A stretch of 64,000 nt of DNA, from contig NZ_VDFY01000208.1 in NCBI RefSeq assembly GCF_006228125.1, positions 1 through 64,000 on the forward strand. Direction: 5' to 3'. This document shows, in pieces, positions 39,554 to 49,746 of this stretch. This DNA is from Micromonospora orduensis. GTDB lineage: Bacteria; Actinomycetota; Actinomycetes; Mycobacteriales; Micromonosporaceae. Position numbers and translations under genes: made by a program. Position 1 is the stretch's first letter; each line of letters opens with the position of its first letter. The notes below the pieces were generated by a model. That model searched no databases. It saw only the letters and a list, made by a program, of their open reading frames with translations, and was not told the DNA's origin.

Positions 39554-40979
39554 CGGTGGCCGGCGCTGCCGGGCGCGGCCGGAGCAGACCGAGTCGCAGC
39601 GCCCGCAGCAGGGTGCCGGGGCGGCTCAGGGTCGCCGGATGCTCCAGCATGGTGGTGACCCGACCCAGCCGGTCGTTCAGCACCGGATCGGTCAGTGACG
39701 TACGGAACAGCAGGTCACCGAACCACTTGGTGACCCGGTAACCCGGCGGGTACGGCCCGTCGACGTGCGGCAGCTCGATGTCGGCCGACGTGGAGATCTG
39801 CCAGGCGGCGTCGACGATCACCCGTACCTGCTCGAAGTACGCCCGCGCCGGCTGCTCGTGCGGTCTCGGGCCGGACCGCAGGTACGCGGACAGGCAGGAG
39901 GCGTGCAGCGTCGCGGAGGTCATGCCCTGGCCGTACACCGGGTTGAACGACGCGACGGCGTCGCCGGCCGCGACCAGCCCGGCGGGCAGCCGGTCGAGCT
40001 TGTCGAAGTCCCGTCGTCGGCTGTCGGCCTGGTGGTACGTGACCACGTCGCCGAGCATCTCCCCCCGCTCGGCGATGTCGCCGAACATCTGCGGATAGTG
40101 CTCGCGGCAGCGGGTGACGAAGTCGGCGACGTCGCGGCTGGGCCGGTCCTCGTCGTAACCGGCCACCAACATGATCCAACGGTCCCCCTCGACCGAGTTG
40201 ATGCCGCCGATGCGCGCGGTACGGCCCTTGCCGGCCATGGTGTGGTAGACCGCCACCCAGGCGTCGCTGACCGTCTCGTCGCGTCTGAACAGCGCCGTCG
40301 CGTAGTTCAGTTTGATCGGCATCCGCCGCATCGGCGGCCGGGGCCAGCCATTGTCGGCAAGCCAGTCGCTCAGCCGGCTGGACCGCCCCATCGCGTCGAC
40401 CACCAAGTCGGCTGACTCGACGACCGGCTCGGCGCCGCCCTCGGGCACGTACCGGGCGCCGGTGACACGTCCGTCGGCGAAGACCAGGCCGTCGGCACGC
40501 CCGTACACCATCGTGATGTTGTCGACGGCGAGGGTCCGCCGGCGTACCAGCGCCTCCAGGAACGGCCGCGTGGTGATCAGCGCCGGACCGGCGCCGGACG
40601 GCGCCGGGGGCAGGCCCAGCTCGCCGTTCACGAAGATCTTCGCCCGGGCGCCGCCGTCGCTCGGCGGCTGCGGCGCGCCGAGCGCGAGGGCCTCCTCGGC
40701 GAAGCCGGGAAACCAGCGCTCCAACTGCACCTGGCCGGCGGGCAGCAGGGCGTGCACCTGGCTGCCCTGGGGAACGCCGGGGCGCGGGCCGCCACCGACG
40801 TCGGACGGGTCACGCTCGACGATCAGCACCTCCTCGGCGTGGTCGCTCAACACCCGCGCGGCCATCAGGCCGGCGATGCTGCCGCCGAGCACCACCGCAC
40901 GCCGCATCACCACGCTTGTCTGCGCCGGTCGTTCGGCGGTCGTCAACTGCGAGAAGACCCGGGACGGGGAGAGCGGCAT
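39537..40979 (-). CDS. FAD-dependent monooxygenase/halogenase-like oxidoreductase
   Basis: A 480-residue flavoprotein of the LasC-epoxidase/tryptophan-halogenase-like group. FAD-binding GGSIAG at 32-37 and the ERDPSD acidic strand end near 55. A second FAD motif GLVAAGDAVASFNPVYGQGM (near 345-365) is typical of class A monooxygenases. The halogenase WxWxIP motif is absent, so oxygenation or epoxidation is more likely. ATG 40979 has CAGGAG upstream. Its end overlaps the convergent fusion gene by 17 bases. No biosynthetic neighbours are present. Confidence 0.87.
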   Translation of the reverse strand: MPLSPSRVFSQLTTAERPAQTSVVMRRAVVLGGSIAGLMAARVLSDHAEEVLIVERDPSDVGGGPRPGVPQGSQVHALLPAGQVQLERWFPGFAEEALALGAPQPPSDGGARAKIFVNGELGLPPAPSGAGPALITTRPFLEALVRRRTLAVDNITMVYGRADGLVFADGRVTGARYVPEGGAEPVVESADLVVDAMGRSSRLSDWLADNGWPRPPMRRMPIKLNYATALFRRDETVSDAWVAVYHTMAGKGRTARIGGINSVEGDRWIMLVAGYDEDRPSRDVADFVTRCREHYPQMFGDIAERGEMLGDVVTYHQADSRRRDFDKLDRLPAGLVAAGDAVASFNPVYGQGMTSATLHASCLSAYLRSGPRPHEQPARAYFEQVRVIVDAAWQISTSADIELPHVDGPYPPGYRVTKWFGDLLFRTSLTDPVLNDRLGRVTTMLEHPATLSRPGTLLRALRLGLLRPRPAAPATVRAPR

Positions 40980-41129
40980 GCGGTCACTCCTGCGGGGATC
41001 GACAACCGTGACCACCCGACCGTAGCGCCTCTCGCGGCGGCTCGGGCAGGGCTCGACAGTGGACGGCGCGGGGGTACGATCCCGGTCTGTTGTAGGTCCG
41101 TTCGTCGAACCCCTCGATAGGAGCCTGGC

Positions 41130-41927
41130 ATGGCCGGCCCGGATGCCGAACTCGCCGCGAAGCTTCAGCCCGACGTGCCGCACGCGGCGCGGATCTGGAA
41201 CTACTGGATGGGCGGCAAGGACAACTTCCAGTCCGACCGGGCGGCCGGCGACGCCGTGGCCGAGGTCTACCCGGAGATCGTCCTCATGGCGCAGCAGTCC
41301 CGCGTGTTTCTCGTGCGGGCCGTGCGCTACCTGGCCGCCGAGGCCGGCATCCGGCAGTTCCTGGACATCGGCACCGGCCTGCCCACCATGCAGAACACGC
41401 ACGCGGTCGCCCAGGGGATCACGCCCGACGCGCGGATCGTCTACGTCGACAACGACCCGATGGTCCTCGTGCACGCCCGGGCGCTGCTGTCCAGCGCGAC
41501 GTCCGAGGGTGTCACCACCTACGTGCCCGCCGACTACCACGACCCGGAGAAGATCCTCGCCGAGGCGGCGCAGACTCTCGACTTCGACCAGCCGATCGCC
41601 GTGATGTACATGGGCGTGATGGGCTACGAGCCGGATCTGGACGTGGTGCGCTCGATCGTCGGGCGGACGATGGACGCGATGCCGTCGGGCAGTCACCTGG
41701 TGCTGTGGGACGGCACCAACACCAGTCCGGCGGTGGTCTCCGGCGCCGAACGGCTGGCGCAGAGCGGTGGTGTGCCGTACGTCCTGCGCAGCCCGCAGGA
41801 CCTCGCGAGCTGCTTCTCGGGGTTGACGATGGTCGAGCCCGGTCTGGTGCCGATCCCGCTGTGGCGCCCCGACGAGGCCGACGCGGAGGGGATCGACGCG
41901 TACGGCGCGGTGGCCCGCAAGCCCTGA
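41130..41927 (+). CDS. SAM-dependent methyltransferase (DUF574 type)
   Basis: A 265-residue methyltransferase of the actinobacterial DUF574 (Methyltransf_19) family. It has the diagnostic N-terminus with HAARIWNYWMGGKDNFQSDR (19-38), the SAM motif FLDIGTGLPTMQNTH (near 77), VYVDNDPMVLVHA and YMGVMGY. This family is very abundant in Streptomyces and Micromonospora, often near regulatory genes; substrates are unknown. GATAGGAG lies 5 bases upstream of the ATG. A hairpin follows the stop. Confidence 0.92.
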   Translation: MAGPDAELAAKLQPDVPHAARIWNYWMGGKDNFQSDRAAGDAVAEVYPEIVLMAQQSRVFLVRAVRYLAAEAGIRQFLDIGTGLPTMQNTHAVAQGITPDARIVYVDNDPMVLVHARALLSSATSEGVTTYVPADYHDPEKILAEAAQTLDFDQPIAVMYMGVMGYEPDLDVVRSIVGRTMDAMPSGSHLVLWDGTNTSPAVVSGAERLAQSGGVPYVLRSPQDLASCFSGLTMVEPGLVPIPLWRPDEADAEGIDAYGAVARKP

Positions 41928-41934
41928 CCGGTGT

Positions 41935-41976
41935 GCCGCCGACCCGCTCGCGCCACGACGGCGGGAGCGGGGCGGC
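41935..41976. terminator. Hairpin between convergent genes
   Basis: GCCGCC-GA-CCCGCTC (41935-41949) can pair with GAGCGGGGCGGC (41965-41976) around a 15-base loop, between the methyltransferase and the convergent CBM2 gene. Confidence 0.5.
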
Positions 41977-41988
41977 GTCGTTCACCCG

Positions 41989-42720
41989 TCAGCAGGTCAA
42001 CGTGAGCCCGTCGGGCACCGCGCTTGTCGACACGAGCAGCCCGAACGTCGTGGCGGCGCCGGGTGCCAGCATCCCGTTGTACGGGGCGTTGCGCACGGTG
42101 ACGTCGGCGCCGGCCGTCTCGGCCACACCGCCCCAGACCGTCTGGACGCGCTCGTCCCCGGACCAGCGCCAGGAGACCCGCCACGCGTCGATCGGCTCCG
42201 TTCCGGTGTTGCGGACGGTGGCCGTGGCGACGAAGCCGTTCCCCCAGCGGGCGTCGATGGTGGCCGTCGCCCGGCAGGACGACTGGGCGAGGGTGCGGGC
42301 CGGCCCACCGATGACGTACGGGTCGCGGCGGCCCTCGACGTCGCTGAACCGGTACCAGTACTCCGTGTCCGGCGTCAGCCGGTCGACGGTCACGGTCCCG
42401 TTCCGCTCCGGCCCGGACACCGCCTCCGCCACCGGGTTCAGCCACTTCATGGCGTCGTCCCGGCTGGTGTAGAGGTGGACGGTCATCGGGGTGTCGTAGC
42501 CGCAGGGCGGCCGGAAGAAGATCGAGTACGAGATGGTCAGGCTCGTGGCGGTCACCCCGGTCAGGTTGGCGGTGATCGGCAGTGCCGGCGGGCAGGCGAT
42601 CGTCGGCGTCGGCGTCGGCGTGACCGACGGGGTGGGCGTGGGCGTCGCCTCGGTGGCGCTGCTCGTCGGTGTCCAGGCGGCCAGCGCCAGGGTGGTGACA
42701 GCGAGGAACATGCGGAGCAT
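41989..42720 (-). CDS. Secreted FN3-CBM2 protein without catalytic domain
   Basis: A 243-residue secreted protein. Signal peptide 1-22, then a Thr/Pro linker (24-40). A fibronectin type III domain covers about 45-145 (PITANLTGVTATSLTISY; TPDTEYWYRF). A CBM2-type module fills 148-243, with the framing Cys pair (SSCRATATID and the C-terminal LTLTC) and WGNGFVATATVRNTGTEPI. There is no enzyme domain; it could be a polysaccharide-binding or adhesion protein. GGAGG precedes the ATG. It is divergent from the secreted protein at 43039. Confidence 0.85.
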   Translation of the reverse strand: MLRMFLAVTTLALAAWTPTSSATEATPTPTPSVTPTPTPTIACPPALPITANLTGVTATSLTISYSIFFRPPCGYDTPMTVHLYTSRDDAMKWLNPVAEAVSGPERNGTVTVDRLTPDTEYWYRFSDVEGRRDPYVIGGPARTLAQSSCRATATIDARWGNGFVATATVRNTGTEPIDAWRVSWRWSGDERVQTVWGGVAETAGADVTVRNAPYNGMLAPGAATTFGLLVSTSAVPDGLTLTC

Positions 42721-43038
42721 CGGTACCTCCGGTGGTTACCGGGCACCGGGTGACCGAGCTGGCTGCCGGTGCCGCACGCGGGTGTCCGGCCACCGACGAG
42801 GACTGCCCGGCACGGGTGGCGTGGCCACCTCGTACGTCCCGTGGGCCGGAGAGGACGCGGTGCGCGCTGGCTCCCGAGCACGACCGAACCACAGCATGGC
42901 AGTCGACATTCATCGATACAAGGGCGGCACGACCCCGTCGGGGACCGTCCGCCTTCTCTTCGCCGGACGGACACGCGGCGGGCGTCCGGGCCGATAATGA
43001 TTCGTCTCGATCAATCGGTTCGGACACGGGAGAACACC
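42721..43038. promoter_or_regulatory. Divergent spacer with promoter for the gene at 43039
   Basis: A 318-base gap without a credible gene. A GATAAT -10 candidate lies at 42993-42998, preceded by a 7-bp hairpin (CCGGACG/CGTCCGG, about 42962-42988). An A/T-richer stretch ATTCATCGATACA lies near 42909 and may serve the CBM2 gene on the other strand. Nothing else is seen. Confidence 0.4.
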
Positions 43039-44112
43039 ATGCTCGATCACCGCAGCACCCTCCGGCGATCCCGGGTGGCGAGGGCACTGACCGCGGCGGG
43101 TGCCGCGGCCGTGTTGGTGGCCGCCCCGCTCGCGGCGCCGACGCCCGCCGTGGCGGCGGTCAGCCGGGCGGACCTCGCCCTGCGTTGGGCGCCCATCCAC
43201 CACCAGGACGTCGACGCCACCGGTACGCACGCGCTGGGCGGCCGGTCCGACTACATCACCCGGGTCGACTTCGACGGCAACCTGGACGGTCGCGACAACT
43301 GGGACCGGGCCGGGCAGAGCGGCACCTCGCTGGCCGCACACGCCTACTACTCCGTCGTCGAGACGAGCAGCCACTGGTACATCACGTACCTGTTCTTCCA
43401 CCCCCGGGACTGGACCGACCACCCGTTCTTCGAGACCGAGCACGAGAACGACGGCGAGGGCGTCCTGTTCGCGATCGAGCGCGACGGCTCCACGTACGGG
43501 GTCCTGCGCGCGGCGGTCACCGTCGCGCACAGCGACTTCTTCTCGTACACGCCGGCCGGCAGCACGTGGACCAGCGGTCGGGAGAGTGTCGACGGCACCC
43601 TGCAGTTCCAGGCGTCGCCGCACGACACGTTCCCGCATCCGGTGACCGCGCAGGAGGCGCAGGGCCACGGCCTGAAGGCCTACCCGCAGTACGCCATCAA
43701 CGGTGACGGCGTCGTCTACTACCCGTCGACGGTCGCCGAGACGCCGAGCGACGGCAACGACCGGGACGTGCGGTACCAGCTGATCGACATCTTCGCCACC
43801 GGCGGCCTGTGGGCGCAGCGCGCCAACGCGAGCCTCTTCGCCGGGCTCGGCACGTTCGCCGGTGACACCTCCGGCGACTGCGGCGTCGGCACCTGGAGCT
43901 GCTCGACCAACTCGGCGAACGCGCCGTGGGGTTGGGACGACGGCAACGACGTGCCGGCCCGGGGCGAGCTGGCAAGCGACCCGGCGAAGCTCTCCGCCGA
44001 GTACTTCACGGTCCCGGCCGGCCTGGCACGCACCTACAGCCACAACCCGTACGCCACCGCCGCGGCGGCGCTCGCCGAGGCGGCGAGGACGGCACCTCCG
44101 GTCGTCGACTGA
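43039..44112 (+). CDS. Secreted protein with Vps62/NPP1-like features
   Basis: 357 residues; signal peptide 1-40 (ending PAVAA-VS). The mature part begins RADLALRWAPIHHQD and has WYITYLFFHPRDW and HENDGEG (near residues 135-141). The last is like the H-x-x-D-x-E metal site of NPP1-type and Vps62-type secreted proteins. Two Cys pairs are near the C-terminus (SGDCGVGTWSC). Such proteins are common in actinomycetes without a known role; they could act on membranes or cell walls of other organisms. GGGAGA lies 5 bases upstream of the ATG. Confidence 0.72.
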   Translation: MLDHRSTLRRSRVARALTAAGAAAVLVAAPLAAPTPAVAAVSRADLALRWAPIHHQDVDATGTHALGGRSDYITRVDFDGNLDGRDNWDRAGQSGTSLAAHAYYSVVETSSHWYITYLFFHPRDWTDHPFFETEHENDGEGVLFAIERDGSTYGVLRAAVTVAHSDFFSYTPAGSTWTSGRESVDGTLQFQASPHDTFPHPVTAQEAQGHGLKAYPQYAINGDGVVYYPSTVAETPSDGNDRDVRYQLIDIFATGGLWAQRANASLFAGLGTFAGDTSGDCGVGTWSCSTNSANAPWGWDDGNDVPARGELASDPAKLSAEYFTVPAGLARTYSHNPYATAAAALAEAARTAPPVVD

Positions 44113-44126
44113 TCCACTCCCCGGGT

Positions 44127-44155
44127 GCGCGGCCGACCCCTCGGGTCGGCCGCGC
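44127..44155 (+). terminator. Hairpin terminator
   Basis: GCGCGGCCGACCC (44127-44139) pairs perfectly with 44143-44155 around the loop CTC, 15 bases after the stop at 44112. Confidence 0.78.
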
Positions 44156-44264
44156 GCCGGTGCGGCCCGCGCGCCGGATCTTGTCGGGGGTCGCGGTTAG
44201 CGTGTGGGCACTGTCGCCGCGCCGGCCACGTCGGGCCGGTAGCTGACCCCCCTCGGAGGCCCCC

Positions 44265-45683
44265 ATGTCCCAGGAGACGACCTACCTCGAACTGTCCGAA
44301 GTGGACGGTGCCCACAAGTTCTACGAGGTCGTCGTCGACGACGCCACGCTGACCGTGCGCTACGGCCGGATCGGCGACCAGGGGCAGGTCAAGGCGAACG
44401 CCTACCCGGACAACGCCCGCGCCCGCGCGGCCGCGGCGAAGAAGATCGGAGAGAAGGTCCGCAAGGGGTACGCCCCGGCGGTCCCCGGCGTCCGGCAGAA
44501 ACGCAGCGTCTCGCGGCGGCAGATCGTCAGCACCCGTTCCACGGCGCACACCGCGCCCGTGCTCTGGCGGTACGACTCCGGTGCGCCCGCCTTCGGCATC
44601 TTCGTCGACGACGAGCACTGCATGGTCGGCAACGAGCACGGGGTGATCACCACCCTCGGGCACGACGCCCAGGTGCGCGGCCAGGTCCGCCTGCCCGACG
44701 GGGTGAAGTGCATAGTCGCCGACGACTCCTGGGTCTACGCCGGCTGCGACGACGGCAACGTCTACGACCTCTCCGGCAAGGTGCCCCGGGTCGCCTACGC
44801 GATCGCCCCCGAGATCGACATCTACTGGCTCGACATCCACGACGGCGTCCTCGGCGTCTCGGACGCCGACGGCGGGATCGCCGCCATCGACCACGAGGAC
44901 GAGTTCCTCTGGCGTCGTCCCGGGCGGGGCCGCTCGGCCTGGATGGTTCGCTGCGACGCCGACGCGCTCTACCACGGCCACTCCCAGGGCGTGACCGGCT
45001 TCGACTGGCGCACCGGCCGCGAGCTGTGGCACACCAGGACCGGTTCGGTGCTGTTCGGTTGGCAGGAGCGCGGCAGCGTGTTCGCCGGGACGGGCACCCG
45101 TGAGGTGGTACGCCTGGCCAAGGACGGTCGCGTTGAGCGCAGCTACCGGTGCGACGCCCCGGTCTTCTCCTGCGCGACGGCCCAGGGCGGGGAGTACGTC
45201 TTCGCCGGCGACAGCCAGTCCTCGATCTACTGCTTCGACGCGGCCGGTAACCGCCTGTGGAAGCTCGGCACCGGCTGCGGCTCGGCGTACTCGATGCAGT
45301 ATCACGACGGTCGGCTCTACGTGGTGACCACCGGCGGTCACCTGGCCTGCGTCGACGCCAGTGAGCCGGCGATCCGGGCGGCCCAGGTCGGCGACGTGCC
45401 GCAGGTGCGCGACATCAAGGCGCCCCGCGAGGCGCCGCGCACCGTGCAGCCGACGATCGTCGAGGTGACCGGCGACTCCGGCGCCGGCGTCGTGGTGCAG
45501 TGCCTGGACGATCGGGGGCGACTGCGGGTGCAGGTGGTGTCCGACGGGTACCGGCGCGACTGGTCGGTGCAGTTCCCCAAGGGCATCCGGGAGCCGGGCG
45601 CCCGCTACCTGGTGACCGAGGTCCGCGAGTCCGGCCGGGGTGGGTTCTACCGGGCGTACGGCGACATCCGTCGGTTGCGCTGA
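44265..45683 (+). CDS. WGR-domain protein with PQQ-like beta-propeller
   Basis: A 472-residue cytosolic protein. The WGR domain is at about 5-80 (YLELSEVDGAHKFYEVVVDD, VRYGRIGDQGQ where the W-G-R core reads Y-G-R). In PARPs WGR domains sense damaged nucleic acid. A basic linker (80-92) is followed by a propeller of PQQ/WD-like blades (about 95-400), each with an AxDxDG or hydrophobic GxxxALD-like strand (VYAGCDDGNVYDL, VFAGDSQSSIYCFDAAGNRLW). The C-terminal ~70 residues form a further beta domain. WGR-propeller proteins are found in actinobacterial conflict or repair loci. The upstream ribosome site is GGAGG. Confidence 0.82.
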   Translation: MSQETTYLELSEVDGAHKFYEVVVDDATLTVRYGRIGDQGQVKANAYPDNARARAAAAKKIGEKVRKGYAPAVPGVRQKRSVSRRQIVSTRSTAHTAPVLWRYDSGAPAFGIFVDDEHCMVGNEHGVITTLGHDAQVRGQVRLPDGVKCIVADDSWVYAGCDDGNVYDLSGKVPRVAYAIAPEIDIYWLDIHDGVLGVSDADGGIAAIDHEDEFLWRRPGRGRSAWMVRCDADALYHGHSQGVTGFDWRTGRELWHTRTGSVLFGWQERGSVFAGTGTREVVRLAKDGRVERSYRCDAPVFSCATAQGGEYVFAGDSQSSIYCFDAAGNRLWKLGTGCGSAYSMQYHDGRLYVVTTGGHLACVDASEPAIRAAQVGDVPQVRDIKAPREAPRTVQPTIVEVTGDSGAGVVVQCLDDRGRLRVQVVSDGYRRDWSVQFPKGIREPGARYLVTEVRESGRGGFYRAYGDIRRLR

Positions 45684-45786
45684 TCCCTGGCCGGCCCGGT
45701 CGGTCGCCCCGCGCCCCGCCGTACACAATCGGGTTGTCCGGTGTCGGTACGCGGGCGACCATGGTCGGCATGGCGGGAGCTCGGGT

Positions 45787-46791
45787 GTGAGGTCGCCACT
45801 TCAGGGCGGGCTGCCGCCGACGGGCGCGGTGGTCGGCGCCGTCGTGGAGATCGCCTGCGACGAGTCGGGGTTCTCGGGCACCAATCTGCTGCACTCGACC
45901 GCCCCGGTGATCACGCACGCGAGTGTCGACCTGGTCGTCGACGAGGCCGTCGCGCTCATCACCGCGCTGCGGTCCGGGTTCCGGTTCTCGCCGCACGAGT
46001 TCAAGTCCGGGCACTTCCTGCGCCGCTCGGGCGCGGACGAGGCCCTGGAATGGTTCCTCGCGGCGTTGGCCGGTCGCGCGCACGTCCACCTGATCGACAA
46101 GGAGTTCTTCCTCGTCACCCGCATCGTCGACTTCCTGCTGACCGAGCCGTCGTACGCGGCCGGCACCCGCCTGGCCCGCGACCACCATCCCGCCTCCCTC
46201 GCCCTGTACGAGGCCGGACGCTCGGCCGGGAGCGACTGGGCCGCCTTCCTGTCGGCGTTCGTCGATCTCGTCCGGATGAAGCGGCGGTTGCCGGTCGACC
46301 GGACGGTGCAATGGTTCTTCCAGGCCCGGGACGCGCTGCGGCGGCACCGGCTCGGCGTGGCGGCGGACGCCGTCCTCGACGGGCTCGACCCCTGTCGCGT
46401 GCGGGCCCTGGTGGCCCGGCTCGACGGGGACGACCGGTCGGTCCCTCCGCCGCTGGAGCCGTTGTTGCCGGCGCTGGCGGAGACGGTCCTGTCGTGGAGT
46501 GACGGCCGGCGGCAGGTGCTGGTGACGCACGACGAGCAGAGCGCCCTGACGGCCGACCGGTTGACCCGTCTCCAGCGGGTGCTGGCCACCGGAGGTGCCT
46601 CGGTGGCGGACGCCGACCCGACCGGGGTGTTGCCCGACGGGGTGTCGCCCCTGGCCGGACTGGTGACTGTGGACTCCCGCGACGATCCGCGCGTGCAGGT
46701 CGCGGACCTCCTCGCGGGGGTGGCCCGGCGGATGCCGCACATCATCGACGGGACGCTCCGCCAGCCGCCGCCGCGTCGTCGGGGCGGGTGA
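45787..46791 (+). CDS. DUF3800-like RNase H-fold protein
   Basis: A 334-residue protein. The start has the DUF3800 motif IACDESG (near 23-29) with the first acidic pair, and the end has DSRDDPRVQVADLLAGVARR (near 300-318), the standard closing motif of that family. In between are HEFKSGHF and a central helical region. DUF3800 proteins have an RNase H-like fold and are often near mobile or defence genes, but their function is unproven. GTG 45787 (GGGAG upstream) is chosen; a later GTG near 45832 is also possible. It follows the WGR gene by 103 bases on the same strand. Confidence 0.75.
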   Translation: MRSPLQGGLPPTGAVVGAVVEIACDESGFSGTNLLHSTAPVITHASVDLVVDEAVALITALRSGFRFSPHEFKSGHFLRRSGADEALEWFLAALAGRAHVHLIDKEFFLVTRIVDFLLTEPSYAAGTRLARDHHPASLALYEAGRSAGSDWAAFLSAFVDLVRMKRRLPVDRTVQWFFQARDALRRHRLGVAADAVLDGLDPCRVRALVARLDGDDRSVPPPLEPLLPALAETVLSWSDGRRQVLVTHDEQSALTADRLTRLQRVLATGGASVADADPTGVLPDGVSPLAGLVTVDSRDDPRVQVADLLAGVARRMPHIIDGTLRQPPPRRRGG

Positions 46792-46866
46792 CAGGCACGA
46801 CGGGCCGACTCGCGGGCGATCCTCGTCGCACCCGGAACCGGCCCCGCCGGTCGTAGGCTCACCGAC

Positions 46867-47745
46867 ATGACGGACATCCGGACGCACACCCTCTCCATCC
46901 CCGGCGTCGAGCTCGTCCACGACGTCCGCGGCCCGCTGCCTCCTTCCGGCGGCCACCGTACGTTGCTCATGATCGGCCAGCCGATGACGGCGGACGGTTT
47001 CGGAGCGCTCGCCCCGCACTTCACGGACCGCACAGTCGTCACCTACGACCCGCGCGGCCTGGGTCGCAGCGTCCGCACGGACGGCCGGTCCGACCACACG
47101 CCGCAGCAGCAGGCGGCCGACCTGCACGCGCTGATCGAGGCGCTCGGCGTCGGGCCGGTCGACGTGTTCGCCAGCAGCGGCGGCGCGGTGACCGCCCTCG
47201 AACTGGTCGCCACCCACCCCGAGGACGTCGCCACGCTTGTGGCACACGAACCGCCGATCAACGCCGTCCTGCCCGACGCCACGGCCGCCGAACGCGCCCG
47301 GGCCGGCTTCTACGAGGCGTACCAGGCGAAGGGCCGCGGCGCGGGGATGGCCTCGTTCATCGCGATGACGTCCTGGCAGGGCGAGTTCACCGACGCCTAC
47401 TTCGCCCAGCCCACCCCCGACCCGGCGATGTTCGGCATGCCGGCCGACGACGACGGCACCCGCGACGATCCGCTGCTGTCGAAGAACTCGTGGGCGATCA
47501 CCGACTACCGGCCCGACGCCACAGTGCTCACCGCGGCCCCGACCCGGATCGTGATCGCGGTCGGCGAGGAGTCGGCGGGGACATACACCGCGCGTACGGC
47601 CCTGGGCACCGCGGCGTTGCTCGGCCAGGAGCCCGTGGTGTTCCCCAGCCACCACGGCGGGTTCCTCGGCGGCGAGTTCGGTTACGCCGGCAAGCCCGAG
47701 GAGTTCGCCACCCGACTGCGGGACGTCCTGGACGCCGGGGCATAG
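46867..47745 (+). CDS. Alpha/beta hydrolase
   Basis: A 292-residue serine hydrolase. The oxyanion region is MIGQPMTADGF (35-45). Strand VDVFASSGGA (98-107) gives the nucleophile Ser104 in an S-S-G-G elbow. The acid is near IAVGEESAG and the His near SHHGGFLGG (260-270). It resembles proline-iminopeptidase/epoxide-hydrolase-like enzymes. The substrate is unknown. It is 9 bases before the formamidase gene, so the two are probably co-transcribed. Confidence 0.88.
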   Translation: MTDIRTHTLSIPGVELVHDVRGPLPPSGGHRTLLMIGQPMTADGFGALAPHFTDRTVVTYDPRGLGRSVRTDGRSDHTPQQQAADLHALIEALGVGPVDVFASSGGAVTALELVATHPEDVATLVAHEPPINAVLPDATAAERARAGFYEAYQAKGRGAGMASFIAMTSWQGEFTDAYFAQPTPDPAMFGMPADDDGTRDDPLLSKNSWAITDYRPDATVLTAAPTRIVIAVGEESAGTYTARTALGTAALLGQEPVVFPSHHGGFLGGEFGYAGKPEEFATRLRDVLDAGA

Positions 47746-47754
47746 CCTGCCCAG

Positions 47755-48690
47755 ATGCGACACACCCTCACCCCTGGCGACGACACCCTGCACGGCCACT
47801 TCTCCGTCGACTTTCCGCCGGTGCTGACAATCGACCCCGGCGACACCGTCATCTACCGCACCCTGGACTGCTGGTGGTCGGCCGGCCCGTACCCCGGTGG
47901 GTACAACGGCGACCGCCCCCGGGTTCCGCAGCGCCAGCCGGACCACGGGCACGCGCTGATCGGCCCGGTCGCGGTGCGCGGCGCCCGCGCCGGCCAGACC
48001 CTTGAGGTACGCGTCGACGCGATCACCCCGGGCACCTGGGGCACCACCGTGGCCGGTGGCTGGCCGAGCGGCTTCAACGAGCGCTACGGCGTCGAGCACG
48101 ACCAGGTGGTGCACTCCTGGGAGCTGGACCCGGTGGCGATGACCGGCCGCAACCAGCACGGCCACACGATCGCGCTGCGCCCGTTCATGGGGGTGCTCGG
48201 TATGCCGCCGGCCGAGCCGGGGCGGCACTCGACGACCCCGCCCCGACCGCACGGCGGCAACCTGGACTGCAAGGACCTGACGGCCGGCAGCACCCTGCTG
48301 CTGCCGATCCCGGTCGACGGCGCGCTGTTCTCGGTCGGGGACGGGCACGCCGCGCAGGGCGACGGGGAAATCGGCGGCACCGCGATCGAGTGCCCGATGG
48401 AGGAGGTGACGCTGACCTTCGACGTCCGGGACGACTTCCCGATCACCGGCCCGGTGGCCCGTACCCCGGACGCCTGGTTGACGCTCGGCGTCGGCGCGTC
48501 CCTCGACGACGCCACGTTCATGGCCCTGAACTCGATGCTCACCCTGCTGCAACGGTCACACGGTGTCAGCCGCGCGGACGCCGCCGCGCTGGCAAGCGTC
48601 GCGGTCGACGTACGGGTGACGCAGATCGTCAACGAGACCGTCGGCGCCCATGCGGTGCTCCGCGACGACGCGTTGCGCTTTCCCGGCTGA
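47755..48690 (+). CDS. Acetamidase/formamidase family amidohydrolase
   Basis: A 311-residue enzyme of the acetamidase/formamidase family, which releases ammonia from short amides. Family motifs include GHALIGPVAVRGARAGQTLEV (63-84), the metal-linked PHGGNLDCKDL (161-171), LPIPVDGALFSVGDGHAAQGDGEI (180-203) and ECPMEEVTL. It is cytosolic, with length normal for the group. It follows the alpha/beta hydrolase by 9 bases and ends at a terminator. Confidence 0.92.
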   Translation: MRHTLTPGDDTLHGHFSVDFPPVLTIDPGDTVIYRTLDCWWSAGPYPGGYNGDRPRVPQRQPDHGHALIGPVAVRGARAGQTLEVRVDAITPGTWGTTVAGGWPSGFNERYGVEHDQVVHSWELDPVAMTGRNQHGHTIALRPFMGVLGMPPAEPGRHSTTPPRPHGGNLDCKDLTAGSTLLLPIPVDGALFSVGDGHAAQGDGEIGGTAIECPMEEVTLTFDVRDDFPITGPVARTPDAWLTLGVGASLDDATFMALNSMLTLLQRSHGVSRADAAALASVAVDVRVTQIVNETVGAHAVLRDDALRFPG

Positions 48691-48698
48691 CGACCCTC

Positions 48699-48730
48699 GG
48701 GCGGCCCGGACAGCGTCGTCCGGACCGCCC
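48699..48730. terminator. Bidirectional hairpin terminator
   Basis: GGGCGG-C-CCGGAC (48699-48711) pairs with GTCCGG-A-CCGCCC (48718-48730), one mismatch, loop AGCGTC, between convergent genes. Confidence 0.75.
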
Positions 48731-48745
48731 GCTGGGCCGTGCGGG

Positions 48746-49624
<879 letters not shown>

Positions 49625-49746
49625 TCATCCCCTCTGGGTCGTACTCCCCGCGTTATGGGTCCACCGGCCCGCCCACCCGGCCGTGTCGGTGGCGGTGTCG
49701 GTGCCGTGTCGGCGCGGTGTCAGGAGACCGGCGCAGGCTGTGGGAC

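Noticed and set aside
39537-40979. FAD protein as a flavin halogenase
   Set aside because: The WxWxIP motif of tryptophan halogenases is absent; an oxygenase or epoxidase is more likely.
45415-48552. Long minus-strand frame opposite WGR, DUF3800, hydrolase and formamidase genes
   Set aside because: Four real genes with conserved motifs and ribosome sites occupy the plus strand.
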